A stretch of 20,691 bases of DNA from CAYQEC01 sp964416425. GTDB taxonomy: Bacteria > Actinomycetota > Acidimicrobiia > Spongiisociales > UBA5794. Numbering within the stretch: position 1 is the stretch's first letter; the number at the start of each line of letters is the position of its first letter. The notes beneath the pieces are model-generated. The model saw only the letters and a list, made by a program, of their open reading frames with translations, did not search any database and was not told the DNA's origin. Location: NCBI GenBank assembly GCA_964416425.1, contig CAYQEC010000038.1, positions 1 to 20,691 of the forward strand. The letters are read 5' to 3'. This document shows positions 1-6,952 of this stretch, one piece after another. A program made the translations under genes and the position numbers.

Positions 1-68
1 AGGAGGGCTCTCTGATCACACCGTCCCGCCAGGGACAACGTCCCCGGTTGTCACAGCTAGGGGTCGCG

Positions 69-97
69 TGGACGCCTCCGGCCGCGCCTCGTAGACT
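69..97 (+). promoter_or_regulatory. Promoter of the flavin-reductase-like gene
   Basis: TGGACG (69-74) and TAGACT (92-97) are separated by exactly 17 bases and resemble -35 and -10 elements. Transcription would start near 103-105, leaving a leader of about 20 bases with GGAAAGG (114-120) before the ATG at 126. A GTG at 102 in the same frame lies almost at the predicted start point, so a leaderless alternative start is possible. Upstream, GGGAC-AAC-GTCCC (32-44) is a short hairpin, perhaps the end of a preceding transcript. No gene is seen in 1-100. Confidence 0.5.
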
Positions 98-125
98 CGC
101 CGTGCCCCGCGACGGAAAGGCTCCC

Positions 126-650
126 ATGACCGAACAGGGCGGCATTCACGACGAGCACCCGTTCGACACCCCGATGGATCAGCGGGACCCGGCCCGCCGT
201 TTCCGGGGACGACTCGCCTCCGCGGTGACCGTGGTCACCGCCGGAACCGGCGAGCGCCAGACCGGCCTGACGGTGTCGTCGATCATGATCGCCGAGGGTG
301 AGCCCTCTCGGGTGTACTTCCTCGTCGGCACGACCACCGACCTCTACTACGTGTTGGAGGAGCGCGGCAGGTTCGTGGTGCACGTGCTCCAGGACCGGCA
401 TCACGAGATCTCCGACGTCTTCGCCGGGCTGCGCCCCAGCCCGGGGGGACGGTTCGCCGGCCTCTCGGTGGAGGACAGCGACTGGGGCCCGGTGCTCAGC
501 GACGTCGCCACCCGGGCCTACTGCACCTTCGAGGGCGGGGACGAGGAGACCTACTTCCTGGTCGCCGAGGGCGTCATCGACAAGCTGGAGCTGGGCGACG
601 TCGACGACCCGCTCGTCTACTTCCGGGGCAAGTACCGGTCGCTGGGCTGA
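126..650 (+). CDS. Flavin reductase-like domain protein (FMN-binding split barrel)
   Basis: 174 residues that read as a single flavin reductase-like domain (PF01613 type). These proteins bind FMN and usually pass NAD(P)H electrons to free flavin for a partner oxygenase, or act as small flavoproteins. The start of the domain, RFRGRLASAVTVVTAG (about residues 18-33), and the GLTVSS segment (about 40-45) are typical of the flavin phosphate-binding strand and loop. The ATG at 126 is chosen because GGAAAGG lies 5 bases upstream. The same frame is open to 48, and a GTG at 102 next to the -10 element is an alternative start. No partner oxygenase is adjacent, so substrate and role are unknown. The gene ends 51 bases before rimO and appears to be a separate unit, because rimO has its own -10-like element. 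Confidence 0.8.
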   Translation: MTEQGGIHDEHPFDTPMDQRDPARRFRGRLASAVTVVTAGTGERQTGLTVSSIMIAEGEPSRVYFLVGTTTDLYYVLEERGRFVVHVLQDRHHEISDVFAGLRPSPGGRFAGLSVEDSDWGPVLSDVATRAYCTFEGGDEETYFLVAEGVIDKLELGDVDDPLVYFRGKYRSLG

Positions 651-688
651 ACCTGCCGGCGCCGCCGGTATCGATCCCGCCACGCCCG

Positions 689-694
689 TAGACT
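689..694 (+). promoter_or_regulatory. -10 element for a probably leaderless rimO transcript
   Basis: TAGACT (689-694) fits the actinobacterial TANNNT -10 pattern and ends 7 bases before the rimO ATG at 702. Transcription would therefore begin at or next to the A of the start codon. There is no Shine-Dalgarno sequence between 651 and 701, which agrees with leaderless translation. No good -35 hexamer is visible at 16-18 bases spacing. Confidence 0.45.
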
Positions 695-701
695 CCCCGG
701 C

Positions 702-2030
702 ATGTCCCGCACCGCGCCCTCCATCTGGCTGACGACGCTCGGTTGCTCCAAGAACGAGGTCGATTCGGCCAAGGTCACCGCCATGGTGGGCGACGCCGGC
801 TACCGCCAGGCGGAGTCGCCTGAGACCGCCGACGTGGTGATGGTCAACACCTGCGCCTTCATCGAGGCGGCACGGCGCGAATCGATCGACACGATCATGG
901 AGCTGTCGGAGGCCCGCCGGGACGGCGCCAAGCTGGTGGTGATGGGCTGCATGGCCCAGCGCTACGAGCGGGAGTTGGAGGAGGCGCTGCCGGAGGCCGA
1001 TGCGGTGGTGGGCCTCGACCGCTACCCCGAGCTGGTGGACCGGCTGGATGCCCTCACCGCCTGGACCCCGCTGCGGATCCGGGCCGCCTCCCGCTCCCAC
1101 ATGGACATCCTCTACCAGGTGCGGCGCCCCACCCCGACGACGCCCTACGCCTACGTCAAGGTGGCCGAAGGGTGTGACAAGCCCTGCACCTTCTGCGCCA
1201 TTCCCCAGTTCCGGGGTAGGCAGCGGTCCCGCCCGCCCGGCAACGTCCGGGAGGAGATCGTGGCCCTCACGGCGGCGGGCGTCGGTGAGATCGTGCTCGT
1301 CGCCCAGGACCTCGCTTCCTACGGGCGCGACATCGGCGCCCCGGGCGGGCTCGAGGAGCTGCTTGCCTTCGTCTCCGACGTCGACGGGCTGCGCCGCCTC
1401 CGCCTCTACTACCTGTACCCCCGCGAGATCACCCCCGCCCTCGTCTCCGCCATGGCCGCCAGCCCGGTGGTGGCCGATTACTTCGATCTCTCGCTGCAAC
1501 ACGCCTCGACCCGGCTGCTGCGGGCGATGAAGCGGCCGGGCAGTGGCGCCCGCCACCTCGATCTCATCGGCCGCATCCGGCGGGAGGCCCCGGCGGCGGC
1601 GCTGCGCTCCAGCTTCATCGTGGGCTTCCCGAGCGAGACCGAGGACGACGTCGACGAGCTCGCCGGGTTCCTGGAGGAGGCCGCCCTCGACTGGGTGGGG
1701 CTCTTCCCCTACTCGGCGGAGGAGGGCACCCCGGCGGCGGAGATGGGCGGCCAGCTCCCGGAGGGCGAGGTGGCGGAGCGGCTCCGCCTCCTCCAGGCGC
1801 TCCAGGACGACGTCACCGCCCGCCGCAACGCGGCCCAGGTGGGCCGGGTGCTCGAGGTCCTCGTCGATCAGGTGGAGGACGGGCAGGCGGTGGGCCGCTC
1901 CTACCGGGAGGCGCCCGAGATCGACGGGGTGATCCTGCTCGACGCCGGCCGGCCCGGGGACTGGGTGACCGCCGAGATCACCGGCGCCTACGGCACCGAC
2001 CTGGCGGGCCGTGTGCAGGGCGCGGCATGA
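702..2030 (+). CDS. rimO: Ribosomal protein S12 (Asp89) methylthiotransferase RimO
   Basis: 442 residues, full family length. RimO is a radical-SAM enzyme that methylthiolates a conserved aspartate of ribosomal protein S12 using two [4Fe-4S] clusters. The N-terminal methylthiotransferase domain supplies Cys15 (TLGCSKNEVDS), Cys51 (VNTCAFIEAA) and Cys83 (VMGCMAQRY). The radical-SAM CxxxCxxC is Cys158, Cys162 and Cys165 (AEGCDKPCTFC). A TRAM domain fills about residues 375-438. The GCSKNxVD signature and the CAFIEAA-type second motif separate RimO from MiaB, which is also in this window with its own signature. The stop overlaps the cinA start (ATGA), so the two are translationally coupled. In many actinobacteria pgsA lies between rimO and cinA; it is absent here. 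Confidence 0.96.
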   Translation: MSRTAPSIWLTTLGCSKNEVDSAKVTAMVGDAGYRQAESPETADVVMVNTCAFIEAARRESIDTIMELSEARRDGAKLVVMGCMAQRYERELEEALPEADAVVGLDRYPELVDRLDALTAWTPLRIRAASRSHMDILYQVRRPTPTTPYAYVKVAEGCDKPCTFCAIPQFRGRQRSRPPGNVREEIVALTAAGVGEIVLVAQDLASYGRDIGAPGGLEELLAFVSDVDGLRRLRLYYLYPREITPALVSAMAASPVVADYFDLSLQHASTRLLRAMKRPGSGARHLDLIGRIRREAPAAALRSSFIVGFPSETEDDVDELAGFLEEAALDWVGLFPYSAEEGTPAAEMGGQLPEGEVAERLRLLQALQDDVTARRNAAQVGRVLEVLVDQVEDGQAVGRSYREAPEIDGVILLDAGRPGDWVTAEITGAYGTDLAGRVQGAA

Positions 2031-3316
2031 TCGTCGAGGTGCTCGCGATCGGGACCGAGCTGCTGCTGGGCCAGATCGTCAACACCAACGCCGCCACCAT
2101 CGGGGCCCGCCTCGCCGAGGCCGGTCTCGACCACTACCACCAGGGGGTCGTCGGCGACAACCTGGAGCGGATCGCCGCCGCGGTGCGGTTCGCGGTGAGC
2201 CGGGCCGACGCCCTCATCGTCACCGGCGGCATCGGACCAACCCAGGACGACCTCACCCGGGAGGCACTGTGCGCCGCCGCCGGGGTGGAGATGGCCTTCA
2301 GCGAGGAGCAGGCCGCCGCGCTGCGCCGCCGCTGGGCGGAACGGGGCCGGGTTATGCCGGAGTCGAACCTGCGCCAGGCCCAGTACCCGGCGGGGGCGAC
2401 GCTGCTGCCCAACGCCAGGGGCACCGCTCCCGGGCTCCGGATGAGGATTGGGGACGCCTGGGTGTTCGCGGTGCCCGGGGTGCCGGCCGAGATGGTCCCG
2501 ATGCTCGACGACGGCATCCTGCCATTCCTGCGGGCCGAGGCCGGGGCCGACGCCGTGGTGGTGAGCCGGCTGATCCGGACCTGGGGCGACTCGGAGTCGC
2601 GGATCGCCGAGATCCTCGCCGACCTCTACGAGACGTCGCTGAACCCGACCGTGGCGTTCCTGGCGTCGGCGGGGGAGATCAAGGTGAGGCTGACCGCCAA
2701 GGCCGCGACCGACGAGGAGGCGCGGGGGCTCATCGCCCCGGTGGAGGAGGAGGTGCGGAGGCGCCTCGGGTCGCAGGTGTTCGGAGCGGACGATGACACG
2801 GTGGAGCGGGTGCTGCTGGGGGAGCTGGAACGGCGGGGATGGACGCTGGCCACCGCCGAGTCGGCCACCGCGGGGTCGGTGGCGGCCCGCGTCACCGTGG
2901 TGCCGGGGGCGTCGCGGGTCTTCCGCGGGTCGATCGTCGCCTACCAGGAGGACGTCAAGACCGGGGTGCTGGGAGTGCCGGAAGCGACCATCGCCGCCCA
3001 CGGGGTGGTGAGCGAGGCCACCGCCTGCGCCATGGCGGAGCGGGCGGCCGTGGTGCTGGAGGCGGACGTGGCGGTCGCCGTCACCGGTTCGGCCGGGCCC
3101 GATCCGCAGGAGCGGCCGGTGGGCACCATGGTGGTGGCGGTCCACACCCCGGAGGGAACCAGGGCCCGCTCGCTGCACTTCCCGGGGGACCGGGAGCGGG
3201 TACGGGTCTACGCCACCACGGCGGCGCTGCAGCTGGTGCGGCTGGCCGTGACCGGCGCCTGGTGGGGGAGTGGCGGCGACACCCATTGGGACCGGCAGGG
3301 GGACGAGGGGTCGTGA
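2027..3316 (+). CDS. cinA: CinA: competence/damage-inducible protein (nicotinamide-nucleotide amidase family)
   Basis: 429 residues with the two-domain CinA plan. The N-terminal molybdopterin-binding-like (COG1058) domain shows AIGTELLLGQIVNTN (about 7-21), VTGGIGPTQDD (65-75) and a GVPAEM motif. In characterised relatives this domain is an ADP-ribose pyrophosphatase. The C-terminal PncC-like nicotinamide mononucleotide deamidase domain starts near residue 260 and carries ATAESATAG (275-283), a Tyr/Lys segment AYQEDVK and TGSAGP. The usual AESCTGG is AESATAG here, so amidase activity is less certain than family membership. It begins inside the rimO stop (ATGA) and ends inside the thpR start (GTGA), the middle gene of a coupled trio. 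In several bacteria cinA lies upstream of recA and is linked to damage or competence; recA starts about 670 bases downstream here. Confidence 0.93.
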   Translation: MIVEVLAIGTELLLGQIVNTNAATIGARLAEAGLDHYHQGVVGDNLERIAAAVRFAVSRADALIVTGGIGPTQDDLTREALCAAAGVEMAFSEEQAAALRRRWAERGRVMPESNLRQAQYPAGATLLPNARGTAPGLRMRIGDAWVFAVPGVPAEMVPMLDDGILPFLRAEAGADAVVVSRLIRTWGDSESRIAEILADLYETSLNPTVAFLASAGEIKVRLTAKAATDEEARGLIAPVEEEVRRRLGSQVFGADDDTVERVLLGELERRGWTLATAESATAGSVAARVTVVPGASRVFRGSIVAYQEDVKTGVLGVPEATIAAHGVVSEATACAMAERAAVVLEADVAVAVTGSAGPDPQERPVGTMVVAVHTPEGTRARSLHFPGDRERVRVYATTAALQLVRLAVTGAWWGSGGDTHWDRQGDEGS

Positions 3317-3855
3317 GCGACCGGGAGCGCATGTTCCTGGCGGTGGAGCTCGACGAGGGAGTGCGCCGTCTCCTGGCTGCGTTCCTCGACGGGGCGGACC
3401 TGCCGGGGCAAGCGGTGCCGCCCGAGAACTGGCACCTCACCCTCCGCTTCCTGGGATGGGCCACCGAGGTGCAGCGGGACGGGATCCTGCGGTGGCTCGA
3501 CGAGGCCGGCCTCGGGAAGCCGTTCCGGATCCGGTTCGCCGGCCTGGGGGCCTTCCCCAAGGCGCGGCGGGCGACGGTGCTCTGGCTCGGAGTGCGATCC
3601 GGGATCGAAGGCCTGGAGCGTCTCGCCGCCGCCGCCGAGGAGGCGTCGGTGGCCGCCGGCTTCGCCCCGGAGGGGCGGCCGTTCCATCCTCACCTCACCC
3701 TGGCGCGGGTCCGTCCCGCGGTGGACGTCACGGATCTGGTGGGCCGGTTCCCGCCCTTCGACGTCGTCATGGAGGTCGGGGCGGTCACCTTCTACCGGAG
3801 CCGGCTGGCGCCCGGCGGCGCCAGCTACGAGGTGGTCGACCGCGTCGCGTTGTGA
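3313..3855 (+). CDS. thpR: RNA 2',3'-cyclic phosphodiesterase (ThpR/LigT family)
   Basis: 180 residues from the GTG at 3313, which overlaps the cinA stop as GTGA. An ATG six codons later (3331) is an alternative start. This is a 2H phosphoesterase: the paired catalytic motifs are His41-Leu-Thr43 (WHLTLRFLG) and His127-Leu-Thr129 (HPHLTLAR), spaced as in ThpR/LigT. Family members open 2',3'-cyclic phosphates on RNA ends, and some can seal tRNA halves in vitro; the cellular substrate is generally unclear. The start FLAVEL and internal FPKARRATVLWLGV are typical of the family. The cinA-thpR-recA order is also known from Deinococcus (cinA-ligT-recA). Confidence 0.92.
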   Translation: MSDRERMFLAVELDEGVRRLLAAFLDGADLPGQAVPPENWHLTLRFLGWATEVQRDGILRWLDEAGLGKPFRIRFAGLGAFPKARRATVLWLGVRSGIEGLERLAAAAEEASVAAGFAPEGRPFHPHLTLARVRPAVDVTDLVGRFPPFDVVMEVGAVTFYRSRLAPGGASYEVVDRVAL

Positions 3856-3867
3856 GGCGGCGGATGC

Positions 3868-3896
3868 TCGACACCGAACACCTGTTCGCCTAGAGT
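3868..3896 (+). promoter_or_regulatory. recA promoter with embedded SOS (LexA) box
   Basis: TCGACA (3868-3873) and TAGAGT (3891-3896) form a -35/-10 pair with 17 bases between them. The spacer contains CGAACACCTGTTCG (3875-3888), a perfect inverted CGAAC-N4-GTTCG LexA box. LexA bound here would cover both hexamers, so recA is expected to be SOS-induced. Transcription should start near 3903, giving a leader of about 86 bases before the GTG start at 3989. Confidence 0.85.
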
Positions 3897-3923
3897 AGAG
3901 GCACACGACGCAGTAGCATTACA

Positions 3924-3964
3924 CGGCTGTAGTTCTGTCACAGGCATTCGTTACGGTACAGCCG
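3924..3964 (+). other. Hairpin in the recA leader
   Basis: CGGCTGTA (3924-3931) and TACAGCCG (3957-3964) form an 8-base inverted repeat with a 25-base loop. The right arm ends directly before an in-frame ATG at 3965 that lacks a Shine-Dalgarno sequence. TACGGT (3952-3957) also sits 7 bases before that ATG and could be a second, constitutive -10 element producing a leaderless message. Function is unproven. Confidence 0.4.
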
Positions 3965-3988
3965 ATGAAGAACTCGAAGGGAGCCTCA

Positions 3989-5086
3989 GTGGAACCGGAC
4001 AAGAACCTCGAGATGGCGATGTCGCAGATCGAGCGGCAGTTCGGCAAGGGCGCCATCATGAAGCTGAGCGACAGCGGGGTGAGGAACGTGCGGGCCATCC
4101 CGACCGGCGCCCTCTCTCTCGACCTGGCGTTGGGCATCGGCGGCGTCCCCCGGGGCCGGATCGTGGAGATCTTCGGCCCCGAGAGCAGCGGCAAGACCTC
4201 CCTGGCGCTCCACGTGATCGCCGAGGCGCAGCGCAACGGCGGGGTGGCGGCGTTCATCGACGCCGAGCACGCCCTCGACCCGGTCTATGCCAAGGCGCTC
4301 GGCGTCGACGTCGACGAGCTGTTGATCTCGCAGCCCGACACCGGGGAACAGGCGCTGGAGATCACCGACATGCTGATCCGCTCCGGCGCCCTCGACGTGG
4401 TGGTGATCGACTCGGTGGCCGCCCTGGTGCCGCGGGCCGAGCTCGAAGGAGACATGGGCGACATCCACGTCGGCCTCCAGGCACGGCTCATGTCGCAGGC
4501 GCTCCGCAAGCTCGCCGGGACGATCAACCGTTCGGACACGACCGCGGTCTTCATCAACCAGCTCCGCGAGAAGGTGGGGGTGATGTTCGGCTCGCCGGAG
4601 ACGACGCCGGGGGGCCGAGCCCTCAAGTTCTACGCCAGCGTGCGGATCGACATCCGCCGGATCGAGGCGATCAAGCAGGGCACCGACAACGTCGGGAACC
4701 GGGTGCGGGCCAAGATCGTGAAGAACAAGGTGGCCCCGCCGTTCCGTCTCGCCGAGTTCGACATCATGTTCGGTCAGGGGATCTCGCGGGAGGGCAGCCT
4801 GATCGACGTGGCGGTCGAGCACAACATCGTCCGCAAGGCCGGCGCCTGGTATACCTTCGACGGGGATCAGCTCGGCCAGGGCCGGGAGAACGCCAAGGAC
4901 TTCTTGCGTGACAACCCGGAGCTGGCGATGCAGCTCCAGGACCGGGTCTACCGGGCGGTGGGCCTGCTCGACGACGACGAGGAGGAGGGGGCCGAGACCG
5001 AGGACGGGGGGGCGGCCAAGGTCGAAGCTGCGGCCAAGGCCGACGCCGACGCCGTCGAGCGGGAATCCGAGGAAGCCGAGGCCTAG
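3989..5086 (+). CDS. recA: Recombinase RecA
   Basis: 365 residues. RecA forms ATP-dependent filaments on single-stranded DNA, drives homologous pairing and strand exchange, and triggers LexA self-cleavage. Visible motifs: QIERQFGKGAIMKL at the N-terminus, Walker A GPESSGKT at 63-70 (Lys69), the VVIDSVAALVP Walker B strand, the NQLREKVGVMFGSPETTPGG L2 region, and an acidic C-terminal tail rich in Glu, Asp and Ala. The GTG at 3989 is chosen because GAAGGGAG (3976-3983) lies 5 bases upstream and the protein then begins like other RecAs; ATG 3965 would add eight residues (MKNSKGAS). No intein is present. recX, often the next gene in actinobacteria, is missing. Expression is expected to be SOS-controlled from the promoter at 3868-3896. 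Confidence 0.98.
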   Translation: MEPDKNLEMAMSQIERQFGKGAIMKLSDSGVRNVRAIPTGALSLDLALGIGGVPRGRIVEIFGPESSGKTSLALHVIAEAQRNGGVAAFIDAEHALDPVYAKALGVDVDELLISQPDTGEQALEITDMLIRSGALDVVVIDSVAALVPRAELEGDMGDIHVGLQARLMSQALRKLAGTINRSDTTAVFINQLREKVGVMFGSPETTPGGRALKFYASVRIDIRRIEAIKQGTDNVGNRVRAKIVKNKVAPPFRLAEFDIMFGQGISREGSLIDVAVEHNIVRKAGAWYTFDGDQLGQGRENAKDFLRDNPELAMQLQDRVYRAVGLLDDDEEEGAETEDGGAAKVEAAAKADADAVERESEEAEA

Positions 5087-5132
5087 GCCTAGGCGTGTAC
5101 CCGGGCCGGTGCGCGGGACCGGCGGCCGTGGA

Positions 5133-5168
5133 TCTCGGTGGCTGATCGCGTCCGCTCACCCACCGAGA
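5133..5168 (+). terminator. Possible recA terminator hairpin without a U-tract
   Basis: TCTCGGTGG (5133-5141) pairs with CCACCGAGA (5160-5168) over 9 bases with an 18-base loop. No T-run follows, which is common for GC-rich actinobacterial terminators. A smaller stem, GCCGGT/ACCGGC with a 7-base loop, lies about 25 bases upstream. ATCGCG (5145-5150) in the loop can also pair with CGCGAT (5170-5175), so an alternative fold is possible. Confidence 0.4.
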
Positions 5169-5205
5169 GCGCGATTTGACGGTTCCGCTGGCGGATCCGG
5201 TGGGG

Positions 5206-5211
5206 TAGCAT
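5206..5211 (+). promoter_or_regulatory. Candidate -10 element for the rny operon
   Basis: TAGCAT (5206-5211) fits the TANNNT -10 pattern; the same hexamer precedes the nfuA-like gene at 17794. TTGACG (5176-5181) lies upstream, but its 24-base spacing is too long for a normal -35, so the promoter strength is unclear. Starting near 5218, the transcript would carry a leader of about 195 bases before rny. Confidence 0.35.
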
Positions 5212-5276
5212 CGGCGCTACACACGCATTTTCGACACCAAAGAACGAACATCGGAACCGAAACAGGGACAATCGTG

Positions 5277-5327
5277 ATGGAACTCGTCGACCGCACGTTA
5301 GGTCGCGGGAGCGGCTGAGGCCGCTCC
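5277..5327 (+). other. Mini-ORF with overlapping hairpin in the rny leader
   Basis: ATG 5277 opens a 13-codon frame (MELVDRTLGRGSG) ending at TGA 5316-5318, with ACAGGGA just upstream as a modest ribosome site. Its last codons lie in the left arm of an 8-base stem, GGAGCGGC (5308-5315) with GCCGCTCC (5320-5327), and the stop codon lies in the 4-base loop. A ribosome ending there would melt the stem. This could be a leader peptide or chance; no amino-acid codon run of the classic attenuator kind is seen. Confidence 0.3.
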
Positions 5328-5353
5328 GTCGTCGCCGTCGTCCAGCCGAGTGT

Positions 5354-5380
5354 GTGTGCCGAGCCATGGGCTCGGCATGC
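5354..5380 (+). other. Second hairpin in the rny leader
   Basis: TGCCGAGCC (5357-5365) and GGCTCGGCA (5369-5377) form a perfect 9-base stem around the loop ATG. It can be extended outward to 5354/5380 with two G-T wobbles and one G-C pair. It lies 31 bases before the rny ATG and has no T-run, so it may be a leader structure or RNA processing site, not a terminator. Confidence 0.4.
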
Positions 5381-5411
5381 CGCTTTTCGGGTTCCGGGAA
5401 CGGGGACCGAC

Positions 5412-6944
5412 ATGCAGGATTGGGTCGTCCTGGGCATCGTCACGGGGCTGGTCGCCGTGCTGGCCTTCGTGGTGGGTCGGGATTTCCAGCGACGTCAGAC
5501 CCGCAAGGCCGCGGCCAACGCCGAGGCGGCACTGCGGGAGGCGCGAATCGACGCCCAGCGCATTCTCTCACGCGCCGAGGAGGATGCCCGGGCGCTGGCC
5601 GAGAGCTACCGGGACCGGGAAGAGGCGGCCTTGGAGCATCGCCACATCGAGGTGGCGGCGATGGAGGAACGGCTGGTACAACGGGAAGCCACCTTGGAGC
5701 AGCGGGCTGCCAACCTGGCCCACCGCGAGCAGATGCTGATCGAGAAGGACCGGGCCGTCGCCACCGCCCAGGGGGAGGCCGAGGTGCTGCGGGAGCAGGC
5801 TCGCTCCAATCTGGAGCGCACCGCCGGCTACGACTCGAAGGCGGCCAAGGCCGAGCTGCTCCGCAAGGTCGAGGACGACACCCGCCGGGAGGCGATGGTG
5901 CTGGTCCGTGACCTCGAGCTGAAGGCGCGGGAAGAGGCCGACCGCCGGGCGCGCCGCATCCTGGCGACCGCGGTGCAACGCCTCGCCGCCGAGGTCGTCT
6001 CCGAGACGACCGTCTCGGTCGTCGTCCTGCCGTCGGATGACATGAAGGGCCGCATCATCGGCCGGGACGGCCGCAACATCCGCACCTTCGAGGCCGTCAC
6101 CGGGGTCAACCTCATCGTCGACGACACCCCCGAGGCGGTGTCGGTGTCGACCTTCGACCCGGTGCGGCGGGAGACCGCCCGGCTCACCCTGGAACGGCTC
6201 GTCGAGGACGGCCGCATCCACCCCGCCTCGATCGAGGAAGCCTACGAAAAGGCCAAGGCCGAGATGGATCAGAGCATCCGCGACGCCGGGGAGTGGGCCC
6301 TGCTCGAGGTAGGGCTGACCCGGATGCACGCCGAGCTGGTGACGCTGCTGGGGCGCCTCAAGTACCGGACGTCGTACGGCCAGAACGTGCTCAACCACCT
6401 GGTCGAAACGGCCCACATCGCCGGCATGCTCGCCGCCGAGCTCGGGGTGGACGCCACCGAGGCGAAGCGGGCCGCCTTCCTGCACGACATCGGCAAGGCG
6501 GTCAGTCACGAGGTGGGCGGCTCGCACGCCCTCATCGGGGCCGAGATCGCTCGCCGCTTCGGGGAGGATCCCTCCATCGTCCACGCCATCGAGGCCCACC
6601 ACAACGAGGTGGAGCCGCGCACCCTCACCGCGGTGCTGGTACAGGCGGCCGACGCCGTCTCGGCAGCCCGGCCCGGAGCCCGCCGCGAGGCGCTCGAGTC
6701 CTACGTGCGGCGCCTCGAGCAGCTCGAGGAAATCGCCGGCTCCTTCCCCGGGGTGGAGCGGGTGTTCGCCATGCAGGCCGGGCGGGAGATCCGGGTGGTG
6801 GTGAGCCCCTCCAACGTCGACGACCTGGGAGCGGCGGCTCTCGCCCGCACCATCGCCCGGCGGTTGGAGGAGGACCTCCAGTACCCCGGCCAGATCGAGG
6901 TGACCGTGATCCGCGAATTCCGGTCCACCGACATCGCCCGGTGA
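5412..6944 (+). CDS. rny: Ribonuclease Y
   Basis: 510 residues, the usual length. RNase Y is a membrane-anchored endoribonuclease that starts mRNA decay and processing. Order of parts: one N-terminal membrane helix (about 4-22, WVVLGIVTGLVAVLAFVVG); a long charged coiled coil (about 25-190); a KH RNA-binding domain with GRIIGRDGRNIR (213-224); an HD hydrolase domain with FLHDIGKAV (His358-Asp359); and a C-terminal domain ending in QIEVTVIREFRST. ATG 5412 is chosen because the membrane helix follows at once, as in known RNase Y, and a GGGGA lies upstream; the frame is open further upstream. The gene opens the rny-miaB-miaA-dapF operon. RNase Y is absent from many well-known actinobacteria, which bears on the taxonomic guess. 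Confidence 0.96.
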   Translation: MQDWVVLGIVTGLVAVLAFVVGRDFQRRQTRKAAANAEAALREARIDAQRILSRAEEDARALAESYRDREEAALEHRHIEVAAMEERLVQREATLEQRAANLAHREQMLIEKDRAVATAQGEAEVLREQARSNLERTAGYDSKAAKAELLRKVEDDTRREAMVLVRDLELKAREEADRRARRILATAVQRLAAEVVSETTVSVVVLPSDDMKGRIIGRDGRNIRTFEAVTGVNLIVDDTPEAVSVSTFDPVRRETARLTLERLVEDGRIHPASIEEAYEKAKAEMDQSIRDAGEWALLEVGLTRMHAELVTLLGRLKYRTSYGQNVLNHLVETAHIAGMLAAELGVDATEAKRAAFLHDIGKAVSHEVGGSHALIGAEIARRFGEDPSIVHAIEAHHNEVEPRTLTAVLVQAADAVSAARPGARREALESYVRRLEQLEEIAGSFPGVERVFAMQAGREIRVVVSPSNVDDLGAAALARTIARRLEEDLQYPGQIEVTVIREFRSTDIAR

Positions 6945-6952
6945 ACGAGCCC

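Noticed and set aside
57..1556. Long open frame on the minus strand (499 codons) over the flavin-reductase-like gene and rimO
   Set aside because: Antisense shadow typical of GC-rich codon use: His/Gly/Arg-rich, no domain, and it overlaps two well-supported genes.
1988..3286. Minus-strand open frame of 432 codons across cinA
   Set aside because: Low-complexity Gly/Arg/His composition and fully antisense to a clear CinA.
4908..5318. 136-codon plus-strand frame running from recA into the rny leader
   Set aside because: Mostly an off-frame Arg/Pro-rich shadow of recA; only its last 13 codons (from ATG 5277) are kept as a possible mini-ORF.
6293..6940. Upstream extension of the miaB frame by about 200 residues
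   Set aside because: It lies inside the rny coding region in another frame and is Arg/Gly-rich; the MiaB domain starts just after ATG 6953.
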